From assembly GCA_004194705.1 (NCBI GenBank), contig SADC01001355.1:214231-278230 (forward strand): a DNA stretch of 64,000 nucleotides, read 5' to 3'. The notes beneath the pieces were generated by a model that saw nothing but the letters and a program-made list of their open reading frames with translations, was not told where the DNA came from and searched no databases. This stretch comes from Ditylenchus dipsaci. Lineage: Eukaryota; Nematoda; Chromadorea; Rhabditida; Anguinidae. Below, one piece after another: positions 36,979-48,330 of the stretch (the stretch's first letter is position 1; each line of letters begins with the position of its first letter). The position numbers and the translations under genes were made by a program.

Positions 36979-39900
36979 TTATAGCTGGTGTTGACCATGA
37001 CCATTGTCGACCACTGCATTTTGCAGCTTCTTGACTTGGGATAATAGGTCTCGGTTGAGTGTCTCCAACTGCTTGATCCTGTTCTTGAGCAACACATTGT
37101 CTCCGAAATAGGCGTGCACCTTCTGAAACACGATATATATTTAGGCATGTCCATTATTTGAGTACCTTTTCCAAGCTGTCCATGTACTCCTTGCGCTTGC
37201 GCCGACTCTCCTGTGCAGATAACTACAAACCAAAAGTTGTCTTCTGCCTTATAAAAGTAGTGAAAAACCTTGTTTTTAATCTTCCTCCTAGCAATTTTGA
37301 GTGCCTCTTCCTCGTCCCTACTCAAAGGCAAACGGGTGGGCAAGGTGTAGCCTTCTTGCAAAAGAGTTCTCTTCTCTTCTGAAGACAGCTGGATGGATCC
37401 TTGGCCTCGAGTATTCTGCAACAATTTTATTTCACTTGCTTTTATTTGGTCTTTCTGCAAAATTGTTGTGGTTTATGTGCTTCAGCTTCCGCTCTACCAG
37501 ATTTTATGTTGAATTTTTTTCACTAGTTTATATACTAGTCCTACCTATTATCTGAGAAAAAAAACCATGTTCGAACACTGAAAATGCTTTTTTGCCGAGT
37601 TTCCTGCCTTGAAAAATTAAACTTTATAAACCGAAAGCTGAAAAAAGAACAAACGGGAGAAAGCATTAAATTATTTTTAAAAATGCAGCATGCAGCCAGG
37701 CGGAGCCGAACCTGACACTCATAAATGATGTGGAGAAAAATTAAATAAAGCCAAAAATTTATCTTTGTGAATTTTTTGGCCCACTCTTTGAACTTTTAGT
37801 AAAAATATTCGAATATTTTTTGAAACTAAGCTGATATTTATAATTTTCAACAGCTACGAAATTTTCACAGACAACCTAATCACACTAGTTACTAACCTGA
37901 TTAGTTATCAACTGATGCTTAACAGCCAAGTCGTGCATCTTGGAGCGAGTCTTGGCTGGAGGCAAGGGCATCATTTTGTCATGCAGGATCATCTCCCTGC
38001 TCAAGGCACTCATGGAAGGGGATGACGAGGAGGATGAGTGCATTCCGCTCGCATCTAAAACTTGAAAAATCATTTATACTGCGACCAGCACCCAGATGTT
38101 GACCAACCCAAAGGCATCAAGCCATTGGCCAAAGAGTATGCTCCACGATCCTGAGTACTGCTTTCAGCTGAATCCTCTTCTTCCTCCTCTTCATCACCCA
38201 ATTGGAAGTAGTTTTCGGGCGGTATGGTATAGTCTTCTGCTAGATCATAGTCTAACAGACCACCATCTTCATAGTCCGACAATTCTCCTTTGACCACCAC
38301 TGTTTTCATTGTTTTGGTGGGTGGTTTGTGTCTGGATTGGTCGTTCGCCCTATGTCTACTGCTATTTAATTGTTGTTGATTGAGATTGTGATGAGGATGG
38401 TCTATTAAATTAGAGGTGAAAGATGGCAGGTGCAGAGATGATTCTTCTGTCAGGGCACTGGAGTAATTGGACTGGTTGTTGCCAGAAGAAGGCGAGAACA
38501 GCATATTTGACTGAAAACAATATATTTTGGTTCTGAATTCACGTCGACAAAAGATTAGAATTTTTCTTATTATATTATTTATTTAAAAAAAGTAATGGTT
38601 TACATTTTTACAATCAGCCCTAGGAAAATCACTTTGATCATAAAATGGTTATGATTCGTATTTTATATTCGTAAGCTTCGGTTTGGCTATCATAAAACTG
38701 AGGTATAATATTGACAGAATAGTAACAGAGTAATTTTCGCTACAATCTATTCAAATTAACTAGTTTCTCAGAGTCTACATTTTTTTACCTGCCGTATTTC
38801 TTCTAATTAACGAGCCGTCTGGCCATAGAGCCATAGCTCGAAAAAAGCATGTTTTTTGCTGTGGCTATTTTATTTGGGCTTAAATTGAATTTACCCTTTA
38901 AAGTCTGAATTTCCCCCTTTAATTTATATCTCAATTTTTATCGGCATTTTCATTGTAACTTTTTTAAGGGTTTCGCATTAGCTTGTAGCGCTGGATCTTG
39001 GCTTTCTAATAAGCTATAAAACTCTGCTGAATGATTTGAGGAACACAGGAATCTAAGAATTATGGAAAAACGTAATTTTTTTTCAACACCGGTAGACCCC
39101 TACGTTCCTCAAATAATTCAGCATAGTCTTATAGCTTATTAGAAAGCCAAAATCCAGAGCTGCAAGCTAATGCGAAAACTATAACAAAATCACAATGAAA
39201 ATGCTAATAAAAATTGAAATATAAAATTAGAGAGGAATTTCAGTAATTAGAGGGGGAAATTCAGACTTTTGAGGGTGCATTCAGTTACAGCCTTTTATTT
39301 GTGTGATCTTTTTTGTTTTGCACTGCTTTTTCAGCACGCATGGATTTTTCAGTCAACTACTGAATCTCATCGAAAACTGACAACGAAGTTGTCAAGACAC
39401 CGCAAGCACAAAGCCTACTCGACGTAGTTCCAAAATAGTCAACCATTCCAAGGAGTTATCAGCGCCAGCCTTAGGTTTAGTGTTCATAGCAAACGAGTGT
39501 TTTAATGAGTCAAAGAAGGATGATGGGTGCGAAGACGAAAATACGCGAAATTATCTTTCTTTAAGCCGGATGAGCTAATTTCGGTACTAATTCGGTTTAC
39601 ACCCCACCCCAGTTTTTGGGTTTATCGGTTTCTATGTTGCGACAAACATTCTTCCATTCCTACAACAAAAAAGATGGACACAGTATATGAGACAGAACAA
39701 TGAAGACAAAATTTTCGAGCTCACAAAAAAACAAGAACACGACCAAAAATAGCAAATGCAAAAAAAAATAAAAAATGGGGGTGGGGTGTAAACCGAATTA
39801 GTACCCTAATTTCGATAAAACATTTCACTGCGAACGTAGAGCATGATATGGTAAATGGATAAGTTAGCAAGAATGTTGTTAACGTTTTAATGCCAGAAAC

Positions 39901-42900
39901 TGGTTCTTATGTTGACTCTACCTTGTTTGAGAGCAGTAAAATACCGTTTGTGAAGCATTTATTTTTGGTAATTCTGTTCAATTGCAAAGCAGCAACAGCC
40001 AACTCTCTTTTTAACGTACACTCTATGATACCTACCTTTGAAGCTGGCCTCTAGGAGATAACTCACAGAGAAAAACTACTGTATTTGCAAATCACCTTTT
40101 GATATTGGCAAACCTTTTCCTGCGACTAAAAGACTTTGTTTTGCATCTGAAATATTTTTTCTTGCATCTAAAATTCTTTTCTGAATGCAAATAAAAGCTT
40201 TCTAGATGTCAATAAGCTGCAAAAAAGTCTAATAGCTGCAAAGACAATTACATGCAAAATAAAGATTTTAGATGCAAAAAAGTCTTTTACAGTCAACCAT
40301 CGCTATGGTGTCACACCGCTATAGTGACACCTTGGTGTCGGTCAGTTTGGTTTTGGCTAAAGGAAAGTGACTGTCGAGCACGATATAGTAAATGGCACGC
40401 TCGCTATAGTGACATCCAAGGCCGAAACCCAGGGGTTTCAATATAGCGAGGGTTGACTAGAAAAAGCTTTGATCTTAAAACATCGTAATTAGTGCACGAA
40501 AGAGATCTTCGAAGAGGTCTGATCAATTTAAAACTGGTCCTTCTAACCATTACACCACGAAAACCACTTTAGAAAGAATAAAAAATCTAAAAATCTGATA
40601 TATCACAAACCTGATTGGCAAACAGAGGAGGTGACATGGCTAAAGCATATCCAGGTGGACTTCCTTGGTATGGAGACTGGTCAAAGCATGAAAGCATATT
40701 TTGATTGCTAGTATTAGCCATAATATGTGAAGCAGCAATACTGCTGGAGGAGGGGCTGGCATGCTGACCAGAAGATTGGTGGTACTGCAACACATTAGAG
40801 TGTGGAATATGGCTGTGATGGCTCTGGTATTGGTGATCTTCAGACTGCAGAGATGAGCATGAAGAAGAGACATAGGAGGATGACGAAGGAGATATACCTT
40901 CTGACCCATACTGATCGTTTCTGACTATGTGGCGCTGTTGCTGATGTCCAAAGGGATCTGAAACTGGATTTTGAATGGTTTCAATCTACTTATATTTTAA
41001 GTAACATGTAATTTTTTTGGAAAAACGAAAAACTATGATAGGTTGCGACAGGTAAAATTACACTTTGTTACTATCTTTGCGAAATTTTTTACTACTTTTT
41101 GTAAAATTAACCATTTATTTTTATACAGTCGACCAATCGCAAAAAGTTTGTTCCCGCTTTGAGACCGACACTTTTTTAACTCAACTTTCAAAGTCTTTTA
41201 TTTTTCTTTTTTGACAGTCTAGTCCCAAATATCGCAATGATTCCTATTTTGCCGATCGTTTTTGCAAAAGGAAAAAATTCTGGAATTTAAAAGGCAGACT
41301 CTCTCGTTAGCATAACGCTTTTTTAAAATATCGTTATGTTAACGAGAGAGTCTGCCCTTCAAATTCCACATTTTTTCTTTTGCAAAAACTATCGATAAAA
41401 TCGGAATCCTTGCAATATTTCGGACCAGACTGTCGAAAAAGAAAAGGTAAAAGACTTTGAAAATGGGGTTAAAAAAAAAGCGTCAGACCCGAGGCGGGAA
41501 CGAAATTTTGTGCCATTATGTTAACGGGAGAGTCGAATGTATGCAAAATTTACACAGGAATCTGAATCACAAAGCTGAATTTTCAAAAAAATTTGGTCAC
41601 TGAGATAGACCATAAGTTAAATTGTTATTTTTCACAATATCCGTAAGATATGATTATATCTTGTTAACCATTTTTTTGAAAATTTTAGTTTGTGTTTTAG
41701 ATTTCTGAGCAAAAGAGCTTCAAAATTAAGAGCTTCAAAATTACACTTTTTTGCTTAAAATGGGTACTTTTATATCAAAGTACAAAAAACTTTGCAAAAA
41801 ATAACATTTGTAAGCAGGAGTCGAACCCGGATGATTTGGTAGCAAAACTGTAGATCACACAGTCAGGTATATAATTCTCTGGAATTAATTTCTCAAAACT
41901 TGTATTATTATGAAAAATATTTTAACGTAGCCATGTGTGCAAACAATCGAATTAACACCCATTATTTATTTGAGACACCAAGTCCAGCAAAAGGTTTAAA
42001 TCCTATCCTAAAACAACAAAAGCTGTTCAAATATAATTACCAAAAAAATATTGCAGGATAGTCAACTATAATAAATTTTGGTTTAAATCGAGACTTTTGG
42101 ATAGAAGAGATAACAACTACCTCCTCCTCTAGAACCCAATGCACTTAGTACCATTGGATTAGAAGTGGGAGAGCAGGGAGCATCATAGCTGACTAGCATG
42201 GAAGCTGAGGGAGAAGCACTTGGCTGAGGAGAGTCGCTATTGGAGAATCCTATAAAGTCATCTTTACCGATCAGTGCCCCTGCTGACCACTCTTCCATCA
42301 TGGCTATAGCAGTGCTGTTGCTGTGGAGTAGGGCCAGGTCACCTGAAGCGTGCGAAATTAGCATTTGCTTCTGTATAATACTTCTATTCAAAAATATAAC
42401 ACGCAGATTTCGGTCAGAATTTTAGAGAACTCTCGAGTTCAGTCCTCCGCTGGCTCTAACACTATTTTTGAACACAGCGTCGGTTTGATCAACTCTGGTT
42501 GCAAAAAATTCAAGTAATCTGATTTTACGGCACTTTTATAGCTCCCCCAATACTCGGTTTTTTTGAAAAGGGACCCAAAATCACCTCCTACACTCCTTTT
42601 TTCTGCTCAACACGATAACTGAAGCATTTCTTAACACTTTCTGAAAAAAAATTGAATTTTGTCAAAAAATTTTGCCTCCCACCCCTTAAGGCGGGAGATG
42701 GTCATTTTAGGGTATTTTTCACCAAATTTGAGCCTTTTTCGAGTCAAAAAAGCATAAAAATGATAGATTTTGAACAGGTTTTTACTTTCTGGGGCCTACC
42801 GCACATAAAAACTCTGGTATGCATATGTTTTTATGCATCCAGAGTCACATTCGAGTGATTTGTGTCTAAGGTATTTGGGTGTGCGCATCTCAACTCCGCG

Positions 42901-45263
42901 CCTCCAAGCCCCCTGCACCCCCGAAAGCTCCGTACAGAAGTTCAATGATTAGGAAAAAAGTTTGAAATCCCGGTCACCACCTTACTAGCGTGGGCATGTT
43001 CTTTCAAGGCAAAAACTGGGATGCTTGAAATGTACAAATTTGAAGCAATTGGAAGCTTCGCCAAGACTTTGAGCAAAATAAAATCAAAAATAAAATTTAG
43101 CATGGAAACACATAATTCACAATTCAGCAGCCAAATTCGGCCTTCTAAAACTTGTAAAATGGCGCAGTAACATTGTCAAACAAAGCAAAGACCATTAGTA
43201 GATTTACAACACAGATGAGGAGGCGACTAATCGGGCATGCAGCGGTACTTACCCTTGCTTGCCAATCACTGAGGCATGACCTCTTTTTCGCCGCTTGATG
43301 GCTATCACACTCTTGATCTACAAGAAAGCAGGGAGGGAATTTGCGCTAGATTCGCCTGATTGATTACTACCCCCTCTCAACAAACTAGAAATTAAAATTT
43401 ACTAATTTTTTTCCTGTTTTTATTTGAAGATATGTAAAGTCAAAACAATGTTTGGGTGGATCGGCAAGGGATTGCCCAGGTCAAATAATAACATTGGCTT
43501 ATGCAAATTCAGAGCACTTTCACTACTTTTGCCGCCTCCTCCCTCCTTTTCAAATCTGGATGGGTGAGGGTGATAACAGTAATAGCAGCAGCAACAGAAC
43601 ATCCACAAAATGTGAACTCCCGGCGGAACTGGCCTAACCAGTGATTCGCACAAGGAAAATCGATGGTGAATTGTAATTTTGGGAGATTACTACTAGTAGT
43701 AGTGTTTTTATTATTTATTATTAGTGTAGTTCCTCTATATGGAGGAAGGATGGGGGACCAAAACAATACATAACCCGTACAGACAGATGCAGGCTTAAAG
43801 TAGGAGAATAAATAAAAATAATAGTGAAAATATTGTTATTTTATTATTTAAAAGTTGTAAAAGGGCATTTATTTTAAATGGTTAAAATTTGTGAATAATT
43901 AGGTGAAATTGACCTTTTGAGACCCGGAAAATAGTCTTATTGAATAAATTGAAACGTAAAAGTACAGGGGGACTAAGAAATTCTGCCTATTTTATATGGT
44001 CGAAACTTTTTTCCTGGTAAGACATGGCTTCCAACTCAAATTTTTTTTACATTTGGTCCGAAATTGACAATATATTCAGTGCTTATTGGTTTTTGATTAC
44101 CAAAAATAAAGATTTTGACGTGAAATATCAAAAATTTTAAAGATTTGAGTTCCCAATTAAAGGACAAATCTGAAAAAAGACGTTCGGAAGCCCTGTGGTA
44201 GGATCTGGAGATACGGTTTTCATAGTTCGACTTCAGAGTAAAAGTCAAGGGATAATATGTCTTAAGTGGGTATCGAACCCATGATCAACTTTCACAGGCT
44301 AGCGCTACCTAGGCAACTACCTCTTGAATTTTTTTTATTATTCCTGGGTCAACCAACCTTCTTACAACTTACCTTTCTTCCAACACCGAGCCGGTTCGAC
44401 ACAATAACTTTTAATGATGCAGTTGATGAACTGCCATGCTCTTTATACGAGGCATAATACGAAGGCGTGGTTATGAAACCAGTATTTCAACCTGTTCTAG
44501 TGTGTGCCTTGAGTGGGAGTCGAACCTGCAACCAATGTCACATGCTTTTGCGCTCTATCACTGAGCTACCGAGGCAATTAAATACCCACTTTTTTCACTA
44601 ATTAAGCTGGGAAGAATTCTAACCACCCTCCTTACAGTTAACCCTCAAATCATCTAGACATACTTTGTAAAAATAGGATTTTCACTTAGTTTCCGTGTGG
44701 AATACTGGAGGTTTTGCCTGGAAGTCTTGATGGTTCTGGTCTCAACTAGAGACGCAGAATTTTTTTGAGGGTAGTACCTACAAGGTTTTCGACTTTTCGG
44801 TGGTTTTTTGCCTTAGTCCCCCCCCCTATTGTAGTTTATTTGTGAGTTTCTAGGCTTCAGGATTATGTAAAAGCAGACCAGCAAATGTTAGGACGAACTA
44901 ACATGAGTCTAAAATACGTTTGAGTCCGTCCTAGCATACGCTGGCCGACCCTTGCCTGAGCCTGAAGCCTAAAAAATCACAAAAAACAACAGGGAGACCA
45001 AGGCAAACCACCCCCCCCCCCAATGAGGGATAGAGCCGATTTTTTTTGCTTTTGATTACAGCTCTCAAAGAAGTAAAAAAGTAAAATTGATAAAAGAAAC
45101 AATAAGCTAAAAACTGGGCTGAGAAAAATAGTTTATAGTTTGCGAGAATTTCACCCATTATCCAGGAAACGATCAATAAATTACCTGTTGTATTCACAGT
45201 TAATCCAGCAGCACTATGAGTGACCAGCTGGTCTGCAGCATGCCTAGTCAGCGAGATGGGCAG
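36979..45263 (-). CDS. CREB3L: CREB3/OASIS-family bZIP transcription factor, truncated after the zipper
   Basis: Nuclear activator of secretory-pathway genes by family analogy (CREB3/CREB3L, fly CrebA). Nine exons join in frame to 552 codons with stop: about 45185-45263, 43253-43317, 42121-42370, 40611-40957, 38108-38510, 37897-38060, 37269-37415, 37166-37222, 36979-37122. Landmarks: long Ser/Gln-rich activation region with a run of acidic residues ([12 protein letters not shown]), the family's block next to the bZIP ([20 protein letters not shown]), basic region ARRKIKNK, then [19 protein letters not shown] and zipper [20 protein letters not shown]. After [11 protein letters not shown].. the stop TAA comes within a dozen residues. 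No transmembrane segment or S1P/S2P site is visible. The start Met is uncertain: the 45.2-kb exon has none in frame, and the first in-frame Met is in exon 42121-42370. Confidence 0.85.
38793..39280. repeat. Inverted-repeat element in a bZIP-gene intron
   Basis: AGTCTGAATTTCCCCCTTTA pairs with GGGGGAAATTCAGACTTTTG. The centre pairs GAACACAGG... with CCTACGTTCCTCAAATAATTC around 39100. The left edge CCGTATTTCTTCTAATTAAC resembles a diverged TACCGTATTTCCTCTAA terminus. Confidence 0.6.
39583..39805. mobile_element. MITE with 8-bp target duplication (GGTACTAATTCGGTTTACAC)
   Basis: The ends GGTACTAATTCGGTTTACAC and complement (ending GAATTAGTACC) are inverted. The flanks are CTAATTTC on both sides (39575-39582, 39806-39813). 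An 8-bp duplication fits hAT-like or P-like elements. Non-coding interior. Confidence 0.8.
40140..40285. repeat. Repeat with TTTTGCATCTAAAAT words
   Basis: GACTTTGTTTTGCATCTGAA is inverted near 40260-40283 (TTAGATGCAAAAAAGTC). AGATGC/GCATCT words recur between. Borders a pogo-type MITE. Confidence 0.45.
40290..40459. mobile_element. pogo/Tigger-type MITE (CGCTATAGTGACA), short copy
   Basis: The ends TACAGTCAACCATCGCTATG and TATAGCGAGGGTTGACTA are inverted. GCTATAGTGACA words are repeated. Same family as 22302-23068. Confidence 0.7.
40505..40568 (-). pseudogene. tRNA-derived pseudogene fragment
   Basis: The minus strand reads GTGGTGTAATGGTTAGAAGG, an intact A box of Glu/Gln type, but the acceptor halves do not pair and the B box is degraded. 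It lies upstream of bZIP exon 40611-40957 in + orientation. Likely a tRNA fossil or SINE head. Confidence 0.4.
41138..41535. repeat. Palindrome with ACGAGAGAGTCTGCC arms
   Basis: GGCAGACTCTCTCGTTAGCA pairs with ATGTTAACGAGAGAGTCTGC. The outer arms pair TTTGCCGATCGTTTTTGC with GCAAAAACTATCGATAAAAT, then CAAAGTCTTTTATTTTTC with GAAAAGGTAAAAGACTTTG. A family seen in part at 9.15, 30.9 and 53.5 kb. Confidence 0.7.
41812..41872 (-). pseudogene. tRNA 3'-half-like fragment
   Basis: The minus strand contains ATCCGGGTTCGACTCCTGC, a B-box/T-arm-like stretch with a weak 5' half. Not a functional tRNA. Confidence 0.35.
42540..43250. other. bZIP-gene intron with a family-B half copy
   Basis: 42926-43010 (GTACAGAAGTTCAATGATTA, then ACCACCTTACTAGCGTGGGC) is one arm of foldback family B. 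Upstream 42650-42890 is similar to 58620-58870 (CCAAGGCAAAAA/GTCAAAAAA-type repeat). No exon seen. Confidence 0.4.
44264..44330 (-). pseudogene. tRNA-like fragment
   Basis: Minus strand: TTGCCTAGGTAGCGCTAGCC then CATGGGTTCGATACCCACTT. The T arm GGGTTCGATACCC pairs well, but the anticodon region is abnormal. Probably a tRNA-derived repeat. Confidence 0.4.
44511..44577 (-). pseudogene. tRNA-like sequence with intact D arm
   Basis: Minus strand: GCCTCGGTAGCTCAGTGATA then GAGCGC (perfect D arm), GGTTGCAGGTTCGACTCCCA and AAGGCA at the end. The acceptor stem pairs except for one or two positions. The anticodon and T stems have several mismatches, so it is likely an old tRNA copy rather than a working gene. 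Confidence 0.45.
44800..45012. repeat. Inverted-repeat element, CCTTGGTCCCCC family
   Basis: GGTTTTTTGCCTTAGTCCCC pairs with GGGAGACCAAGGCAAACC. Inner arms: TAGGACGAACTAACATGAGT/ACGTTTGAGTCCGTCCTAGC. Also seen at 57508-57675 and in part at 61930-62065. Confidence 0.6.
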
Positions 45264-45790
45264 CTGGACACAAGCAGAAGTAGTGGAGTTTCCAGGTGGG
45301 TATGGGAGCAGAAAATAGGCGCTTGCCGTTGGCCATACAACAGTTTGTTAAGTTTGCCGTCTGCTGCTGCCAACACCTCCATGGATCTAGATAGCTAATG
45401 ATGCTGCTGCTACTGATAGGTGGGTAGATAGATAGTAGGTGTGTTGATTGTGCAGCAGCTGCTGCTGCCGAGGCCTATGCTTGCTCTCCCATCCAATTTA
45501 TTCGGGAAGCTAGCAGTCTGGGACAGTGTTTGCTAGATCTCCTCCATTCATGGTTGTGCTTGCTGTTTTTTATTCTTTATTTCTTTTGGCTTGAGCCATA
45601 TACACACCTTTGTATGCTTGCTTTGGCTGCCTTCTCTAACTGTCGGGGTGGGGGTGTGCATATATAGTAGAGTGTGTATATAGTTGAGGGAGCGGCACAC
45701 AGCCATCTGATTCAAAAACATTCAATATATACGTCAATGATTGCGAGAGGAGAAGCAGCAGGTAGGGAATACAATCAATACATGAACTTT
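45264..45790. other. 5' flank of the bZIP gene, CAG/CTG-rich
   Basis: Contains GCAGCAGCTGCTGCTGCC and ATGATGCTGCTGCTACTG simple sequence. A minus-strand ATG at about 45383 opens MEVLAAADGKLNKLLYGQRQ, which could be an upstream exon, but I found no phase-consistent splice to the 45.2-kb exon. Confidence 0.35.
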
Positions 45791-45794
45791 AGCT

Positions 45795-45850
45795 CTTTTA
45801 AAGGAGGGGAAAGCTGTTTAGGTTTGAAAATTCGGCCTCGGTGGCGGTGC
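45795..45850. repeat. Single arm of the tRNA-ended palindrome family
   Basis: TTTAAAGGAGGGGAAAGCTG, then TTAGGTTTGAAAATTCGGCC and TCGGTGGCGGTGC, match the outer arm and A-box region of 34640-35000 and 53595-54088. Confidence 0.5.
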
Positions 45851-45964
45851 ATGGGAGCCCTCGACGTAAAATTTTCAGATTTGCACGAATTTTTCCGGGA
45901 CACCAAATTTTGGTGACCAAAATAGCAATTTAGCAAATTGAATTTATTTATTATTATTTACTAG

Positions 45965-46470
45965 GAGCAAAAGGACCCTATCGGAGCCTCCATCGTATTT
46001 GTATACCTATCAGTTGCTGGCATACCTACTGTAAGGTAGGGGCAAGGGTGGTTTGGACAAAACCACACTTGGTACCAAGACAGCCACCACACAGAGACTA
46101 TGAAGGGGTCGGCGGACCTTAACCGTGAAGTGCTAGTGGATGCTCCAGAAGCCAAGAAGCTACAGTCGTCGCCAGACCCGTCACTGCTCCAGCTGTCAAG
46201 TGCCAAGCCAAAGGAGTCCAGCCAGCTCTCAAGCCAAAAGAAGAAGCCAGCCAGTCTCAGCAAAGAATGGGCCATCAAGAATCCAATAGCATCTCCGCAT
46301 TTGTATTGTACCTGTGAAAGCCCTTGTGGCTCTCACGTGAATAAAATAAACCCCTTCATAAGTCTTGTGTGTGTGTGCCTAGTCGTCTATATTTTACTCT
46401 ACCTACTCACCCGGTGTACCTACCCACTCCTCTGGCATACCTATATATCTCGCTTATTAGATGGCACCTA
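45965..46470 (+). other. Unassigned 0.5-kb segment of higher GC with a Ser/Lys-rich open frame
   Basis: From 46100 the plus frame reads MKGSADLNREVLVDAPEAKK, then Ser/Gln/Pro-rich (SSPDPSLLQLSSAKPKESS) to about 46280, after which it becomes simple. An AATAAA lies at about 46341 and TG/CT-rich sequence follows. The base composition differs from the flanks. It could be a retroelement end or a captured gene piece. No family recognised. Confidence 0.3.
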
Positions 46471-46549
46471 ACAACTTACTAAGATGACATTGAGAAAAAA
46501 ATTATGATATCATCAGGATTCATATCTTCGAACTTCTAAAATAAATTAC

Positions 46550-47110
46550 CTTGGTCCCTCAAGGCAATCCCAAATTCACCAAAAAATGCCTTGGTCCCCC
46601 TGTGATTTTCGCAACCTAAAATCGAAGGTTTTCACTATTTTTACACCGAAAATCAAAAAAGCGCCCTTTTAAGCTCCTTGTTTCAGCCATAGCTGTCGAT
46701 AAAAAATGATTCTAGAAAAATAATAATCCTGGGCTGAGTTATGAAAATTAAAAACGTGACATCACCCAAATACTATATAAAGATTAACAATAAATGATCC
46801 AAAATGGGTAATATTTAATTCTGTCTCCTAATCTCTGAAAAATGCCCGTTGATTTTTTTTTCGGAAAATTTGCGGACACTTTTCACAGATTAGTGGGCGT
46901 TTCCAAATAACGGGCATTTTTAAAAAATTAGTGTGCACAATTAAATACCACTTATCCCAAGTATTAGAGCAGATAGGGTAATCTAACCTGAGACCGATAA
47001 TCACATCTATACTGTTGTAACGTAAAAAGTGGGAAGCTAACCCACTGCGCTACACAGTTGCTTAGGTTACTTATACAAACTGTTTTAGCCCTTTTCTGCC
47101 TACGGATACC
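46550..47110. repeat. Assorted repeat fragments, including a small inverted repeat at 46798-46960
   Basis: GAAAAATGCCCGTT pairs with AACGGGCATTTTT and TAATCTCTG with CAGATTAGTG. CCTTGGTCCCCCTGTG at 46588 belongs to the CCTTGGTCCCCC family. A tRNA-like stretch (minus: GTAGCGCAGTGGGTTAGC) is at 47020-47065. Confidence 0.45.
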
Positions 47111-48330
47111 AAAATGATACCAGAAAAATTAATTTTTTTTGCTGTTTGTTTAGATCCTATTTAGGGGTAAAATTACCGGGTTTATTATGAAAATGTTGTC
47201 AAAACAGTGTGTGATCAGTAAAAAATTAAGATCTTGATATTTTTAAGTCACCGTGTAAAGCCCCTTCACTCCTCTTTCAAAATCGTGTTCTTGGCCTTGT
47301 GTTTTCGACCAAATTTTCGGAGACTATTCTCAGACAAGTCGAACTCAATTTTTAACCAATCTGAGCTAGAGAATGGGTGGTAACTTGCCTGTGAGCAAAA
47401 TTCAGTAAACGGTTCGAAAACACAATGCCAAAAGCATGATTTTGAATTATGGTGGGGGTAGGGGTGGTGCTAACCACAACTTTGAGGGTTTGGTTCTCGC
47501 TAACTTTTCAACATTTCCGAGCTGACTTTTCTTGACTTGTAGCTCTGCATTTCAGTTATCAGATTTAAGTTATTTTCACAAATCTATGAAATTTATTTAT
47601 TTTTTACAAAAGTAAAAAAATTATTTTCTCATATGAAATTGCTTAAAATCACACAGTATCCTTACTACACTGCCTACATAAACAAAATTATGCTTGTTTG
47701 AAAGCCCTGAGTGTAATATCAAGAATGTACTTTACGATTTTTTAGAATTGCTTTATTTCGGTTCCGAAAATTCGATTGAAAAAATCGGTAAATTTTGGAA
47801 ATTTTATAAGCATTTTACTTCAAATTTTTAATTTTTGTATACCAATGCTATAAAATTTTAAAAATATGTTGTAGAAAAGACTAAGAGCTACAGAATTCAT
47901 TTTTCAGAATAATTGCATAATGAAAGAATGCTAAGATATAGCATTTTTTTAAATGTGAATAGTAAAAAATTTAAGAAAATAAAAAAATTCAAATTCGTTT
48001 TCTCGTCATTCTGTTTTCACTTATCTTTTTCTAACAATCTCAAAGAAAATATTTAGCTGAAAATAGCTGGGATAATTTCAAGTGGTAACTTGGTTAAAGA
48101 TTATACACAAAAAGGGGGTAAAAATGCAATTTCGGTTAACGGAGTGCGAAAAAATAAATTTTTAAAAATTGTCAAAATCTCGAGATTTTTATTATCCTAA
48201 CCCATTTTTGACTGTATTTTCATAATAAACCAACTATTTTACCCCTGAAAATGACCATTTCAACTCATAGAAAAAATTTAAAGTTTCTCAAAAATTAATT
48301 TTGGCAGAAATGAGTTAATTATCTGTATAT
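47111..48330. repeat. Possible 1.2-kb foldback element with inner inverted repeat
   Basis: The weak outer arms share AGGGGTAAAATTACCGGGTTTA/ACCAACTATTTTACCCCT (47163 and 48228). The inner pair is GTGTTTTCGACC..../GGTTCGAAAACACAATGCC at 47297 and 47412. Centre AT-rich. No coding signal. Confidence 0.45.

Noticed and set aside
45216..45398. Plus-strand frame [20 protein letters not shown]
   Set aside because: The minus strand of the same segment carries a donor and phase that extend the bZIP gene; the plus frame has no splice partner.
46100..46471. A 123-codon gene with C-terminal hydrophobic segment
   Set aside because: The second half is low-complexity TG/CT sequence; only the first 60 codons look protein-like, so it is listed as unassigned rather than as a gene.
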